From NCBI GenBank assembly GCA_008360955.1, contig LUCM01001815.1, forward strand, positions 160,191 through 224,190: a stretch of 64,000 nucleotides of DNA, read 5' to 3'. Source of the stretch: Fasciolopsis buskii. Taxonomy: Eukaryota; Platyhelminthes; Trematoda; Plagiorchiida; Fasciolidae. Below the pieces are notes generated by a model. It was given only the letters and a program-made list of their open reading frames with translations, had not been told where the DNA came from and searched no databases. A program made the translations under genes and the position numbers. Below are positions 13,176 to 25,316 of this stretch, piece by piece; within the stretch, counting starts at the first letter, position 1, and each line of letters opens with the position of its first letter.

Positions 13176-13936
13176 ATCGTGGATCTTAACAAATAGCCAA
13201 TGACGTGGAGATGGGGAATAGAAAAGCTATCATATGTGATGAACTATAGGCACTTTAACATTTTGCTTCCTTTTTCTCATTTATTTTTTTCGTCCTTTTC
13301 CATCATTCAGATCTCGGAGGAGTATATTCATAGCCCCGTTTGGTCTTTTAAACTGGAACCTCCGTTTGCGACATTTTGGTCTCTCTGACGTTCAAGCTTA
13401 CCGTTCTGGCTGTGTTTGCCTGCCACGAGTTACCTCCGACGCAGCCTATGCTGTTTTGACTACCGGTTTTGGTGGAATTGTTCAGAAGTCCGGTCAGGTT
13501 AATTATTTTGAGTGTTCAGGGAGATTAATAAGCAATAAGAAATGGGAAGGAACTTAACTCCGTAATGCTGACTACCCGGGAAGAGTTGAATAGCTCCTGT
13601 TCAAACCTTGCGTTTGGTGGCAGATATCCACCACTGAAGAACTCTAAAGAGTGCGAAACTCGAGTCTGGTGCCACACAGTGTCAGTTCGATCCCTAAATG
13701 AGGGAATCACAAACCTACAATCTCGAGTAGTTTGCCGAGGGACGCCCTGGAATCTAGTGTTTGACACCGTTCAAATTAGTAGTCTAAAATTGTTCACTCT
13801 TAGATCCGGTAATTTGTTGGAAGCCGCATGAAACTTCTGCTGAGTGGATCCGCTTTTGCTAAACAGTATCGAGTTGTCAGGACTAAATGACGTGAGGAAT
13901 GTATCGAAGAATCGATACGCCATGTACTGGTTTTAA
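13176..13936. other. Unrecognised stretch before PLE locus
   Basis: Several overlapping short frames on both strands; none recognised. No repeat link found. Confidence 0.4.
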
Positions 13937-13939
13937 CTG

Positions 13940-14040
13940 TGAATGATATAATGTTAATAACACAGCATTGTTGGTAGATGTAGTTTGCCAGCGTCTCGAC
14001 TAACGTATGTATTCTTTCTCAAGGAAAGTTTTAAAATCGG
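13940..14040. repeat. Left inverted repeat flanking PLE fragment
   Basis: Reverse-complements to 15258-15352: both contain CCTTGAGAAAG, TCGAGACG.TGG, ACATCTACCAAC and TTATTAACATTATATCATTC in the same order. By eye roughly 75-80% identical. The similarity stops at about 13937 and 15352 on the outer sides. Confidence 0.72.
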
Positions 14041-14084
14041 TTGAATCAAAAGCTCTAGTGAATTCACCCACCTCTCCACGCTTG

Positions 14085-14880
14085 TACGTACGGCATATCG
14101 ACAATATATTTGCAATCATCGATTCGATACAATCAGTAGTGTAGATCCATTAGGTTGATAACGGATTCAGAAAACACCGATAGACTCATCAGCTTCTTAG
14201 ATTGTCGGCTGAATGTTAATGACTCACGAAAATTCAACATCGGCATTCACAGAAAATCCACACATTCGGGTAAGTAATTCGACTTCAGTTCAGTTCATCC
14301 ACAATGCGTGAAACGGACACTCATTTACTCTCTAGCCGACAAAGTTAAAAAGCTATGCAGTGATGATGCTGAACTTAAAGAAGAACTAAGACGTTTAGAC
14401 GACATCTTGCAAGACAATCATTATCCGCCACGCCTCAAGAAAACAACTGAAAACTTGCATATCAGCAACCAAGACGAAGAAAGAAAAGCAGAAAATGGCC
14501 TCGGTCAGAATTCCGTACAGATCAGGCACCACGGAAGCAATAAGAAAGGCTCTCAGTGACTTTGACATTCACACTTTCTTCCGGATGGATATTACGTTAA
14601 AGCGCCACTTATCAAAGGCTGACGATCAAGTCGATGTGCAAGACCAAGGTAACTGCATCTACAAAATCAGTTGCAAGGAATGTCCAGCAGACAACTGAAG
14701 ACGTGGATCACAGAATACAGAAGGAAAGAGAAATGCAGACCTTCGCACAAGAGAGCCTTATCAAAACTTGGAAGCGATTCAGTCATCGCTCTGCATGCCA
14801 TAGCAGAGGGACACAACATAGATTATGAAAACACTAAAGTACTCTGAATTGGGTTTTCTTCCCAATAGTATGTTTCGCAT
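14085..14880 (+). mobile_element. Penelope-like element 3' fragment (RT catalytic motif to GIY-YIG endonuclease)
   Basis: Ordered PLE protein blocks are readable with few interruptions. They are RHIDNIFAII (14091, degenerate [YV]DD with the second Asp changed to Asn), ISFLDC (about 14188), HRKSTHSG (about 14248), the linker frame VKRTLIYSLADKVKKLCSDD (14305-14364), IPYRSGTTEAIRKAL (about 14510), GNCIYKISCKECPADN (about 14649) and VIALHAIAEGHNIDYENT (about 14782). The CIYKI stretch corresponds to the GIY motif and CPADN to the position before YIG; the YIG itself is lost at a frameshift near 14695. Two open frames (14308-14559 and 14495-14698) overlap at one of the frameshifts. The copy lacks RT1-RT4, so it is 5'-truncated and dead, but it is the best-preserved PLE protein region in the window. 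Confidence 0.82.
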
Positions 14881-15178
14881 ACGTTTGGACGAACAAAATT
14901 TCCCCGGAAACACATGACCGATGTCGCGGTTACTGTCGCTCTTCAGGTGTGCGTTCCCGGTACTCTCCTGTCCAACCATCTGTCGAGGCTCCGGCGACAA
15001 GCTCCCACTCCACATGCATCAATCGGAACGATGGGACAGAGATTTTTGAGATATGGACAGCTCTAACATCTTTGAGAAACAAACATTAAAAATGTCTTCA
15101 TGCTAACTGACCTCACCACCACCACGGCGTCATATGACGCGAGGGATAACTAGTCTCTCACCTGTCACACAGCTCCAA

Positions 15179-15211
15179 GTACACACACACATTCACACAT
15201 ACACACACAGA
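15179..15211. repeat. CA dinucleotide repeat
   Basis: Imperfect CA run with two T interruptions, between the PLE 3' end and its right inverted repeat. Confidence 0.85.
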
Positions 15212-15257
15212 CAAGTTAACACCTTTTGGCATGTGAACTTTCCGTCAGTTATTGATT

Positions 15258-15352
15258 GTAAAACTTACCTTGAGAAAGACCACCCATGGTAATCGAGACG
15301 TTGGTCAATTACATCTACCAACGGCGCTGTTATTAACATTATATCATTCGTA
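15258..15352. repeat. Right inverted repeat flanking PLE fragment
   Basis: Reverse-complement partner of 13940-14040 (see there). The pair places the PLE piece at the centre of an imperfect 1.4-kb inverted-repeat structure. Confidence 0.72.
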
Positions 15353-17577
15353 ATTTGTATCAAACTGTTTTCAAATTTCTAAAAACGGTGTGGAATGAAT
15401 CTATTGGGACCGAGTTTGATTCACATTGTATCGAAAACTCGTCGAACGATAACATTTTACAGAAACTTTGAACACTGGCAATCTGTTTCGTTTTTGTCAG
15501 ACTCTAAATGAACAAAATCTTCACAGAGTCTACACAGTATAATGGGAATCCTGTTTAGCCCATGACGGTATTATCTGTTTGTTTAAACAAACGACTGTTT
15601 TTTTCGCTGTCGCTGCTGGTTAGAAGCTGATTCACGTACTCTTATTGTAATCTAGCATTTGTGTACATCAAATTAGGCGTCCTCGCTCAACAGACAAGAA
15701 CTCACGATTCATTAATGGGAACGTAAAACCGCGACAAATTGTTTGTCGAAAACAATTTACCAAGAATGTGTACAAAATTTTTTTAACGTCAAAGGAGGTA
15801 GAAAAACCATCGCTATTTGGTCTGTCATTAATACCTCACTACGGTGTGACTACGAAGAAAAACCTAGTTTATATGATGGGAAATAAAATCGCTTCATTGG
15901 AGTGATTGGTTTTTTTTTGAGGGGAAAAGACTAATTGGACTATTAGGAATCTTCAATGCATGAGAAATATTTCTCTGTTCCAGCGGTCGCGTCATTACAG
16001 TAAATCAATTATCATGACAGCAACTATCTAGAGACCATGGAAACCAAGTATTTCCAGCTTGCGTATGAACACACGATGACAACAAAGGTTATCGTGATAC
16101 AAATGTTACCAGAAAAAGCATCATGTAACTAGTGTATCGTGAAGGGCCTCAAGTGACCAAAAAATTGACGGCGCTCTGCTTCTGACGTGGTTGTGGAATT
16201 TGCATTTACGTAGCAAATCAAGAACAAACAGCAGTGAATGTACGACTGTTGACCTGCAGCTTGATCTGGTCCCGTAGAGCATGCAAATCCGCAATTCCTC
16301 TAAATGTACATTTTCGTGGGAGGGCTTTTTCCTTCTTGCACGATGAAACACTTTCAAAGGAGTTGACTTTTCTTATTATATACTACTTTCTACATGCTCA
16401 TATTAGACGGTTTTGCCGATCACCGGAGGTCCGAATGATAAAAATGTCATTTGTCTGCCGCTCAGTGCTTAAACTTTTTTGGATAAGGTAATGTGACGAA
16501 TTTAGCAAGGGAATATTTCCGCAGAACATATTAGTTTATTGGCTATACGCAACCGAATGATATATCCGGGCTGAAATTTTGTTTATGCAGTATGAAGCAC
16601 ACTCGTCTTTCTTGTTGAATTCTAGCGATGTAATTAATAGTATTTGCGAACGACTCGTGAACAATTGATTTCCCGTGACACAAGACACAATCCCTTGTGT
16701 GTGTGTGGGTGTGCCGTTCTCTTCGAGGAACGGCCAATACTCGGAAACGTGTTTCGCAATCCAACCGATCACTTTACTTTTCTCGACGCCAAAACCCATT
16801 AGCACAAGCACGGTTTTGCAGTGGAGCAATTTTTCAACAACATAACGGGGAAATGCACTCCACTATGACTGATGGGGTTTTCTTTGTGAGGAAACCGTGA
16901 ACCAGGCGGAAGCCACTTTAGTACACTCAGTCGGCAGGTGCAGACACTTGGTTCTACACTCTGCCATCTCGTTATGCACGTTGAAGAGATTCTATAGCCT
17001 GTTTGTTTGCATGTTTCCGGTCACTAAATCCGGTGTTTTTTCCTACCTTTTTCTCTGTATATCTACGCATGGTTGCACGTCTGTACTCACACACGTATAG
17101 CATGGTCTGAATCGCTGAAACTGAGGCATCTTCCCCCTACCTGCTAGTCAATCTTGGCGCCTTAATAAATCGAAGTTACTTTGTTGCTGCTTCTTTGATC
17201 TTTGTGAAAGGGAAAGGCTTCAGATCTATAACTGCAGAGACTTCTTCAGTAAGTGTTTCCGCAATTCATTCTACTAAAATGATGCTTATTACACGTACAT
17301 TATATGATCGAGGTCTAGGGATATCCGACCGAGTGTGGAGTAATTTGAACATACTCGGAAGTTTCAATTTTGGCATTACAAATGGATCAAGTAGTAGAAT
17401 GTGGAAGAACACCACAATCCAGCGATTTCTACCGAGAAAGACAAATAACTAAAAGAAGGGGTTTCCCTCAAAACGCCGAGTAAACAAACAAAAATACTGA
17501 TGCATATGCGTATCACAATTCGCTTGATTAATTATATGGTCACCGACAAAAGATGTCAACCACCGAAGCTCAATTAA
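15353..17577. other. Unrecognised stretch between two PLE loci
   Basis: No motif recognised. The plus-strand frame at 17195-17452 (85 codons, Ser-rich) ends 126 bases before the large inverted arm, but has no recognisable domain. A short GTGTG run lies at about 16695. Confidence 0.4.
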
Positions 17578-18085
17578 AGCCAAACGCGAGTCTCACAACA
17601 ACCGTGACAACGAATCAAAATGGACCCAAACTGATAACTCATTCGTACAGCTTGCATAAATCACAACTGTGATTGACAGTAACTGGGATATCAACACATG
17701 TGAGCAACCATATGTTCACGATTTTGTATATGATCTTAAATCAGTTGTCGAGACACACACAATGATCTTCTTGATCAGGCTTTGTATGACCGATGACCTG
17801 ATCAATCTGAGCTCGCTTATTGAATCGCGTCATTATCGGAAATTTCTTTTAGAGCCACACTGGAATAGGTTCGACTATTTGGCGACTCAAATGTCTCCGT
17901 TTTGTGTACTTAGATGGCTGTGTGATTGTACGTGAAAAGGGGAGACAGTTTGATTATTGCATAGAAAGACGCTAGTTCTCTCATCGAGATTGTTGGTAAG
18001 CGTGTGATGTCCAGGTTGGTTGTATGTTAAGTGCGTATTAGAGTCGAACGTTTATGAATAGTAACATTAAATACATGCATGTTTT
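17578..18085. repeat. Left arm of a ~3-kb inverted repeat (about 510 bp)
   Basis: Reverse-complements to 20100-20611 with, by eye, about eight substitutions and one 2-base indel over some 505 bases (around 98% identical). The outer limit is sharp at AGCCAAAC, and the inner limit lies near ATACATGCATG. The arm contains a short perfect palindrome near 17660 and frames without recognisable protein. No target-site duplication is evident outside the arms. Confidence 0.95.
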
Positions 18086-18374
18086 AATTACGAAGGGAAT
18101 GTTTTCCACTCGGATATCCAGCTGAGAGAAACGTTCACATAATTTATCTTACTTCCTATGAGTATAAGCTTAACTTCAGATTACGAGTGTACTAGCGTAC
18201 AGGATTATTACACGTTTGCACGAGATAACTCCATGCATAGATGCACTGGTTTCATAGCCCTTGACGTCGATGATGCTGGTGCAATCTTGGAAATGGGGGT
18301 TGGCAGCATTTTTGTCGTAGAATATTGTACCAGAATCCGAAATTCCAGGCTCACCAATCAAATTGATATCTAAA
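18086..18374. other. Sequence between left arm and PLE core
   Basis: Contains a 71-codon open frame on each strand; neither is recognised. It may hold degraded RT1-RT3 of the PLE copy that follows. Confidence 0.35.
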
Positions 18375-18885
18375 ACCCTGAGAGGATTTCTTTGCCAGCT
18401 TGCTTACTGACGAGCATAAAAGTAGTCCGATGCTGGATACACTAAGAAATAAACGGTATGTCAAACTTTCCCTTTTCACTTATCACCTACTGATTTCTTT
18501 ATGTAGGTAGTATAGGTATGGGGAACCAGCTAGGACCAGAGCTCGGCAGTAGGATTGTAGATTGATTGGACCACAAAAGTTGGTGTGGTATCTAAAACTG
18601 ATCGACACCGCCGCCGCAAAGACGACGCGTTCATCATCAGGAATGATAAAGGTGATGCAGACAAATAATTCAATGATTTCTTTAACATTCACCGGAACAT
18701 CCATTTAAATGTTCCTCAGATGACACATCAACATTGATTAGTGTTGATATTTCTCGACGGCCAGACGGAATTATTAAGAAACCTACGTACTGGATACTTC
18801 GTGGCCTGGACGCAAGTTTACCACAAAAAGTTGAAATCAGTCTCAACTGGTTCCTTACAACACGTAAATTCGGTATGTAGAAAGC
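18375..18885 (+). mobile_element. Penelope-like element, RT4-RT7 segment
   Basis: Reading across frames gives GMGNQLGPELGSRIVD (about 18515, RT4; family MGSPLGPxLAD), KDDAFIIRNDKGDADK (18618, the catalytic [YV]DD with Lys in place of Tyr or Val), FNDFFNIHRNIHLNV (about 18669), and VDISRRPDGIIKK (18742, RT6-7 region ending before the RKPT motif). Frameshifts and stops separate the blocks. The linker and endonuclease that should follow are missing. It is followed within about 600 bases by the beginning of another PLE reading, giving a permuted order. Confidence 0.7.
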
Positions 18886-18957
18886 AGTATGCAAGCAGCG
18901 TGGAGCAAATAGCACTATGATTATGTCCAATAAACACCCTATGAAAGTCCTTCACTA

Positions 18958-19105
18958 GGACTTCATAGCTTCATGCAGGGCTGCGTAGACAAGTAACCAA
19001 TGCGACCCATGACGACCAGCACTCGTGGAATCCACACATGTTGCTAAGACGATTGGACGGAACGTATTCCATCAGTCAGGATATTTCCAATCTTGTGTAA
19101 AAGAC
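18958..19105 (+). repeat. R6 repeat, copy a (PLE-associated)
   Basis: Matches 25153-25290 on the same strand. Shared words include GGGCTGCGTAGAC, AGTAACCAATG, CGTGGAATCCACACAT, TTGGACGGAACGTATT and CAGTCAGGATATTTCCAA. By eye about 85% identical. Both copies sit inside PLE loci, so this is probably a non-coding or N-terminal part of the same PLE family. Confidence 0.75.
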
Positions 19106-19339
19106 CGTGAATTGCAGCTACATCCTTAAAGTTTCCCTTATGTTGTGGTCTCTTCGTAGTCTTATTTTGCATAGTATGGATCAGAGAGGATTCATTATCA
19201 ACTGCTAATCCGTATCCGTTCGTTAGTGTGGCGGACCGAATTCTGTTTGCTAATTTCAAGTCCAAATTCTACAGTTGGTCGCTTGTGAACGCATTACTCG
19301 TGATAGATTTGATATCCTAGCTGTAATAGGAACGTGCGA

Positions 19340-20080
19340 ATGAAGAAATCGAATCTGAGAGCTTTTTACGCGATTGCCACATCTGTTTCCAACATGGCCA
19401 CTAGAATTAGCACATGGTACCAGTTTCGAGACGGCGAAACTATAGTGAACGGTATCATGAGAATGGAACACACTAATGGACCCGAAAGAAATGGAAAACT
19501 GACAGTGAGGTCCGTTTAGTAGTGCTAGAAAAAGATGATGGAATTGTAATCCGTAGTAAAAGGGACTACATCGAGAGGATGAAATGTGCAATGGATGAAC
19601 CATCCAAGTTCGCGTTCAATCCGATCGGAAGAGATAGAACGATCATTGCAAGAAATCGATCTCCAAGAATCCACGGTTATTGATACATAAAGGAATCACG
19701 GGAGCACAGATATCTGAAGGGATAGGGCCAACCAAGACCGATATTCCGAGGATATACGAACTGTGAAAATTGTATATGGAAAATATACGGTCGATCTATC
19801 TTTCTCTGACTTGAATAACTTGCTTTGTTACATGATAGTAAATTCGCTTATAGGGTTGCTGAATTCCGTGAGGTATTCCAATTTCGAAACACAATTTGTG
19901 GAACATCTTCGACGTCGTGGCGTTGGTCAAGAACATAAATCTTCTGGAGAAATGAATGTTCTCAATCAACATCACCTCGTCATTTACAAACGTCGATTAA
20001 CTAGGAGAATGCATGTTCTAAAACAATATGAACATAAATATACCAGTAGACAAACTGAAGCAGCTTTTTTATATTGAAAT
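19340..20080 (+). mobile_element. Penelope-like element, RT1-RT3 segment
   Basis: Blocks of the N-terminal half of a PLE reverse transcriptase appear in order: VVLEKDDGIVIRSKRDYIER (about 19516), FNPIGRDRTI (about 19617), GITGAQISEGIGPTKTDIPR (about 19692) leading into IYEL (family RxYGLPKIHK), VALVKN (about 19919), and SSFTNVD (about 19977, RT3; family SLFTNVP) with IPVDKLKQLF close behind. The reading ends at the right inverted arm. Stops and at least three frameshifts show that it is dead. Confidence 0.72.
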
Positions 20081-20099
20081 GCCTAGTCTATCGTTAAAG

Positions 20100-20611
20100 C
20101 ATGCATGTATTTAATGTTACTATTCATAAACGTTCGACTCTAATACGCACTTAACATACAACCAACCTGGACATCACACGCTTACCAACAATCTCGATGA
20201 GAGAGCTAGCGTCTTTCTATGCAATAATCAAACTGTCTCCCCTTTTCACGTACAATCACAAAGCCATCTAAGTACACAAAACGGAGACATATTTGAGTCG
20301 CCAAATAGTCGAACCTATTCCAGTGTGGCTCTAAAAGAAATTTCCGATAATGACGCGATTCAATAAGCGAGCTCAGATTGATCAGGTCATCGGTCATACA
20401 AAGCCTGATCAAGAAGATCATTGTGTGTGTCTCGACAACTCATTTAAGATCATATACAAAATCGTGAACATATGGTTGCTCACATGTGTTATTATCCCAG
20501 TTACTGTCAATCACAATTGTGATTTATGCAAGCTGTACGAATGAGTTATCAGTTTGGGTCCATTTTGATTCGTTGTCACGGTTGTTGTGAGACTGGTGTT
20601 TGGCTGCAGTG
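20100..20611. repeat. Right arm of the ~3-kb inverted repeat
   Basis: Reverse complement of 17578-18085, about 98% identical by eye. The homology ends sharply at about 20611 (reading GTTTGGCT on the plus strand). Confidence 0.95.
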
Positions 20612-23600
20612 ATGTTTCGATTGTCGACGATTGATAACTGATTTCGTCTCTGAATATTTTACCTTAGTTGCAATGAAATTTTCTCAACTATATTGGGCGA
20701 AATCCATCCTTCATATTTCTTTATTAAGAAGTCCTCATCACTTGATCACTTCCACTCAGGGTTCTCTTGTGTGGTTTGCACGTTTCTACAGTGTCTCATT
20801 CGTAATACTTGTCTTTGCCGTTATCACCAGAATGTCAAGCGAATTGGTGCGTGAATACACATCGAAAACCTATCGATGTGATTCGAAGACTCCCTATTGA
20901 ATGTAATCAACTCCCAGTCCATAGTAGGCCCTACAAAAAGTCAGAATTTACTTACACGAATGCCCTGTTCACCGGAACACAAACACCATTCACGCATTGG
21001 TGATCTAAACTGTTTTTGCAAATAGATGCCGTGCATGGAATTTAATGTGTGTAGTTGTATTGAACTGTTGACCGTGACCGAATGTTGAGTGAGAGCACCT
21101 ACCCATGGGATGAGGTACTTGGCACAACCGATGAGTGATTTCTGTAATTATGCGTATTCGAAAATGGTTATAGTCGTTTTTCCCTCACAGATGACATATT
21201 GTTACAAGGTCAGTAATCTTTTGACATTGAATGATTGGAAATGAGGACATGCAAGTCACCGCATGAATTGTCTTGTGTGTATAAGTTGATTGATAAATAA
21301 GACAGTTAATTTGCCTCTTTTGAACGGGAGACATCCTCATAACGATCGAAATAATTCCTCTGATAGATTATGCTAACTAGTGAACGTGGATACGTAATTG
21401 TGAAAGTGATCACCGGTTTAATGGATTACGAGCCTTGATCGACTGACGAATGTCGTAAAAGTGGAATCCCAATGTCTCCATTTCGGCTCTAATCGAATTT
21501 GACCAACTGGTCACTCAGGAACTCGTGGGTTGGTTTCTTGGTATGGGTGTGAAATTTCTGAAACTTGTAAATGGGTTTTCGATAGGTAACTAGCAAACTA
21601 ACCAGCCAGCAGGGCGTGGGCAACAGTTCAGTAGTCGATGATCCTATGCATGACCAATAACTAGTGACTAGAGCAAATTTCATTCATAGGGTTATTGAGA
21701 CGGGAGTTAAGTTTCCATTTCGGTTAGGAATCAGAACTTTTAGATGAATGATGCATTAAACTGCCTAAGGAAATAAACACGACATTTTTGTACACCTACA
21801 ACTGAGGAGCTCCACGTTTTCATGCAATAAACGTGGAACGTGGTTGGGGCGAGTCGTCATTCAGGACCAACGCCCTCGTCACCGTAGAAAATCAATCACC
21901 ACAATGACTCTTCACCTGATTCGTAGAAAATAATTTGCAACATTCAAGAAGCTGTAAAAGGTATGGAAAACGGAAACCCTACGGATAATGGTTGTTAGCT
22001 AAACATTCCCCATTATGACGCCCTTTGAGTTCAAACGTTCATAACACTTGAACACTTGCATGAATATTTGTCTATTGCGGTCAGTCCCACAAATTCTTGA
22101 AAGAAATCGTCGTGGAACACGGAATTTCGATGAGATTAAAAGTGCTCACAAACAAATTAACACATTGTTTAGATAGTCTTGTAAAAAGCGAGGGTTCAAT
22201 GCCCGATCACAGGACAGGCTAGATCATTTGGAGTTGATTGATTAACTGTTGTTATGGGCCTATCGTTGACCTTGGTTCTTGACACGTGAATCAATAATTA
22301 TTGGATTTTGGGAAATTGCTTATCGTTTCTCATCTCGCAATCTCATTTCTCGTCTGCAGCGTGAACATTGTTAGCCTTCCACATCGTCCGTCAATCTTGC
22401 TCTATATGCTCATCAATCTACGTCTTCAGACAAGTGAAAAACAACTTGGGATTACAAATTAGACCGAATTTACATGTCTTCAATGACAAATGTATTCTAC
22501 TCATTGTTCGGGAACCGAAACTCATTACCAAACTGTGGATTTTCTATGCACGAATTGCTCAGGTCGACCGAAATTGTTGTGATATTGTGGTCGATCAGAC
22601 CGAAAGTCAGAAAACACCAGAATTTGAAGTGAATGTGCAAAACCTCCCTCCGTCACCCAACGTCCAAAGCAAGAAAAAAGGACAGTACTAGAAGAATGCC
22701 AGTTGGAGAGCTAAGTTAATGAATAGTAGCAGTTTATTTAACACGAAAACAGTGATTATTTTGCCATTAGAAAACAGCGAAAAGAGTAACTTTGACCTAT
22801 TTGAAACTTAACGTTGACTTCAAACAATTGTAAATCGTGCGAATATAAGACCGAAGGAGGATATTCGCATGTTTGTATTCAACGAGAATAACATAAACTG
22901 AATGACTAAGTTCCGATTCCAGTCTCTCACTGGCCAAGAAACGGAACCGTGGAATAAACTGTGTGAAAAATTCAAGGAAATTTTTATACCCGTGAAAATT
23001 TGCAATTCAAAATCGTAAGACAGAAAACATTATCAGAGTATGCGCGGTTTCATCTTAAGCACAAGACAGTTTAGCTGTACGGTAAAACCAGAATAGGATA
23101 TAGATGCCATAGCAACCCAATGTGCGCCTACTTAGCTGGACCATCTCAAGAATATGAATTAACTAAATTCAAAATAACTAAGTTGCAAGAAAATCAGCTT
23201 TAAACACTGTCTACCTGACGGAATGAAACACTAGTTTTGGCACAGAGCCAGAAAATCACGTCCCCGAAAAATTGTTCCCTTATTCGCAACTTTGTTACGC
23301 TGTCCTCGTTCGTGCATCTTAAATTGTCACACCTCTTGTGCAAATATGATCTCGAAACGTGGTAATGTAAAATGGCTCAATTCCCAGCGAGAATTTATCA
23401 CGCGTAGAATAATGCAGTATGGGGCGTTATAATACTTCGTCAGCGAACACTAAGAACACAGTAAGTGCACCAAAATATTAATTGTCCGTCTATTCCTGAT
23501 TTCGGGATGAATGACAGCAAATTTCGGCGTCACGGTACCACTTCGCCACTGGTATCAACTTTATAGATGTAGTTTTGACAAAATGGACACGAAAATCTAC

Positions 23601-25152
23601 CCACTTGGGATGCCGCCATGTTGATTGATTTTGCCAATTTCATTGTCAGACACCAGACACCAGACACCAGACACTTTATTACTCATCCACAAGATTGCAC
23701 TAGGGAAATTACGCTTGTTTCATGATTCACATTTGTTCTGACCTTGAATGTCAGTGGCTGATTTCGGTTTGTTCAACAGAAAGTCCAGAATGAAACACGT
23801 TTATTAGCGCACTCATAACTAACTGGACAATTCCACACGGATCATGTGTCCATTCGAAAGCAAGTTCGCTTGTTTGTGCAGAATAGACAGACCAAACTAG
23901 TCAAGATGATCGGTTTGGCGTTCGTAACATGAAAATATTCACCTGCTAAGATCACCCAAATTACGAATGTGATGTCGAGGAAAAAATGACTACAATTAAG
24001 GAATCGCTAAAATAAAAACACTAATCGGTTTTAATTAGTTCCTATTCAATGTGAAAGATTTCTGCGAATTTGAACTCATGACTTGTTAGTGAAGTTAACC
24101 AAATTAATTTTGCTTTATTGTTGTCGATTGTGGTAGTCATCTCGACGACTTAGGAAGGTCTAAGTGGTTGAAAATGTACCCCAATCAACGGCAGCTATGC
24201 TTAATGGAAAGTTATTCCACAAATCTGAATTTTGCACGGTCGAACACTATTCAGTGCAGAATTCAACAAAACTAATGATGACCAGCTGATACGGATGGTC
24301 ATGAGAGGACTAGGGACCAGAAGGGAACCAAATGTGCACACTTATAGCAAACGGTCAGATTGAGAAAATGACTCGCACATGCCCGCCGATAATATACCGC
24401 TTTACCACACGAGCGATTTGCGTCACTCTCTCTCGTATGAACTACATCAAGTCCATTAGATTGAGCTTAGGCCAACAAACAAGTAGACTGGACATTAGGA
24501 AATAATGGAAAAACTGGCAATGCCATTTACAGTCGGAATTGCAGCCCGTGTTCGATTTATACGTGTCTAATTTTATGTTGTCTGGAAATTCCAATCCCGA
24601 GTTTCATCTCATCTCTATCACACCATAGACCAAGCCAAATGACATGACGGAGGCGAGTAGACCTAGGTGATCCGACGAGTGCCGAGCATTCAAGATAAAT
24701 AGCGCAATGTGTCGATCAAGTTCGTTTTCGGTTATTCGTGATCACGCCAACACAGCATTAAATGTGCTTTGCAATAAATGAGAGAGACACTGTCAAGTTA
24801 CAATTCCGATAGTGTATGTGGTTGTTCATGTCTAAATGGACATGTATGAAAACGATGGTAGTTGAAATTGAGGTGTTGCGATATGGTTCACATCCATGAT
24901 CCAAATCTAAAAAGGGATAAGATAAATTGACGAGGGTGTCCAGTGTGACAGGAAAGCTTCAGCAGTTGAACGAACTGTGTTGGCGGACACAACGGGGATC
25001 ATAAAGACGAATGCATTCAGTCTTAGCTGTCCAGTTCACTAGTCCCGATAACCCACTTCGAAACATGTAGATTATTTCGAACCCGTTAGTCACATTCACT
25101 AAGTGGTTGGAGTTGATGTGGTCAGTTTGCGTGCAAATCACGTGATGCAGTC
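20612..25152. other. Unrecognised 4.5-kb stretch
   Basis: No protein motif and no repeat shared with the rest of the window was seen, apart from the short tandem repeat at 23647-23674. Longest frame is 107 codons (22368-22691), not recognised. Confidence 0.5.
23647..23674. repeat. 7-bp tandem repeat, four units
   Basis: Four perfect copies of CAGACAC. Confidence 0.97.
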
Positions 25153-25290
25153 CGTTACAGCTTCACTTAGGGCTGCGTAGACGAGTAACCAATGTGAACC
25201 ATGGCGATCAGCGGTCGTGGAATCCACACATTCTGCTAAGACGTTTGGACGGAACGTATTACACCAGTCAGGATATTTCCAACGTCATAT
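25153..25290 (+). repeat. R6 repeat, copy b (PLE-associated)
   Basis: Same-strand match to 18958-19105. Here it lies directly before an RT7-like block rather than before RT1, so the order of pieces differs between the two loci. Confidence 0.75.
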
Positions 25291-25316
25291 ATCAGACCTT
25301 GAGCCAATAACAAATT

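Noticed and set aside
23647..23674. Short regular repeat as a possible CRISPR or minisatellite start
   Set aside because: Four direct 7-bp units without spacers in a eukaryotic context: a plain short tandem repeat.
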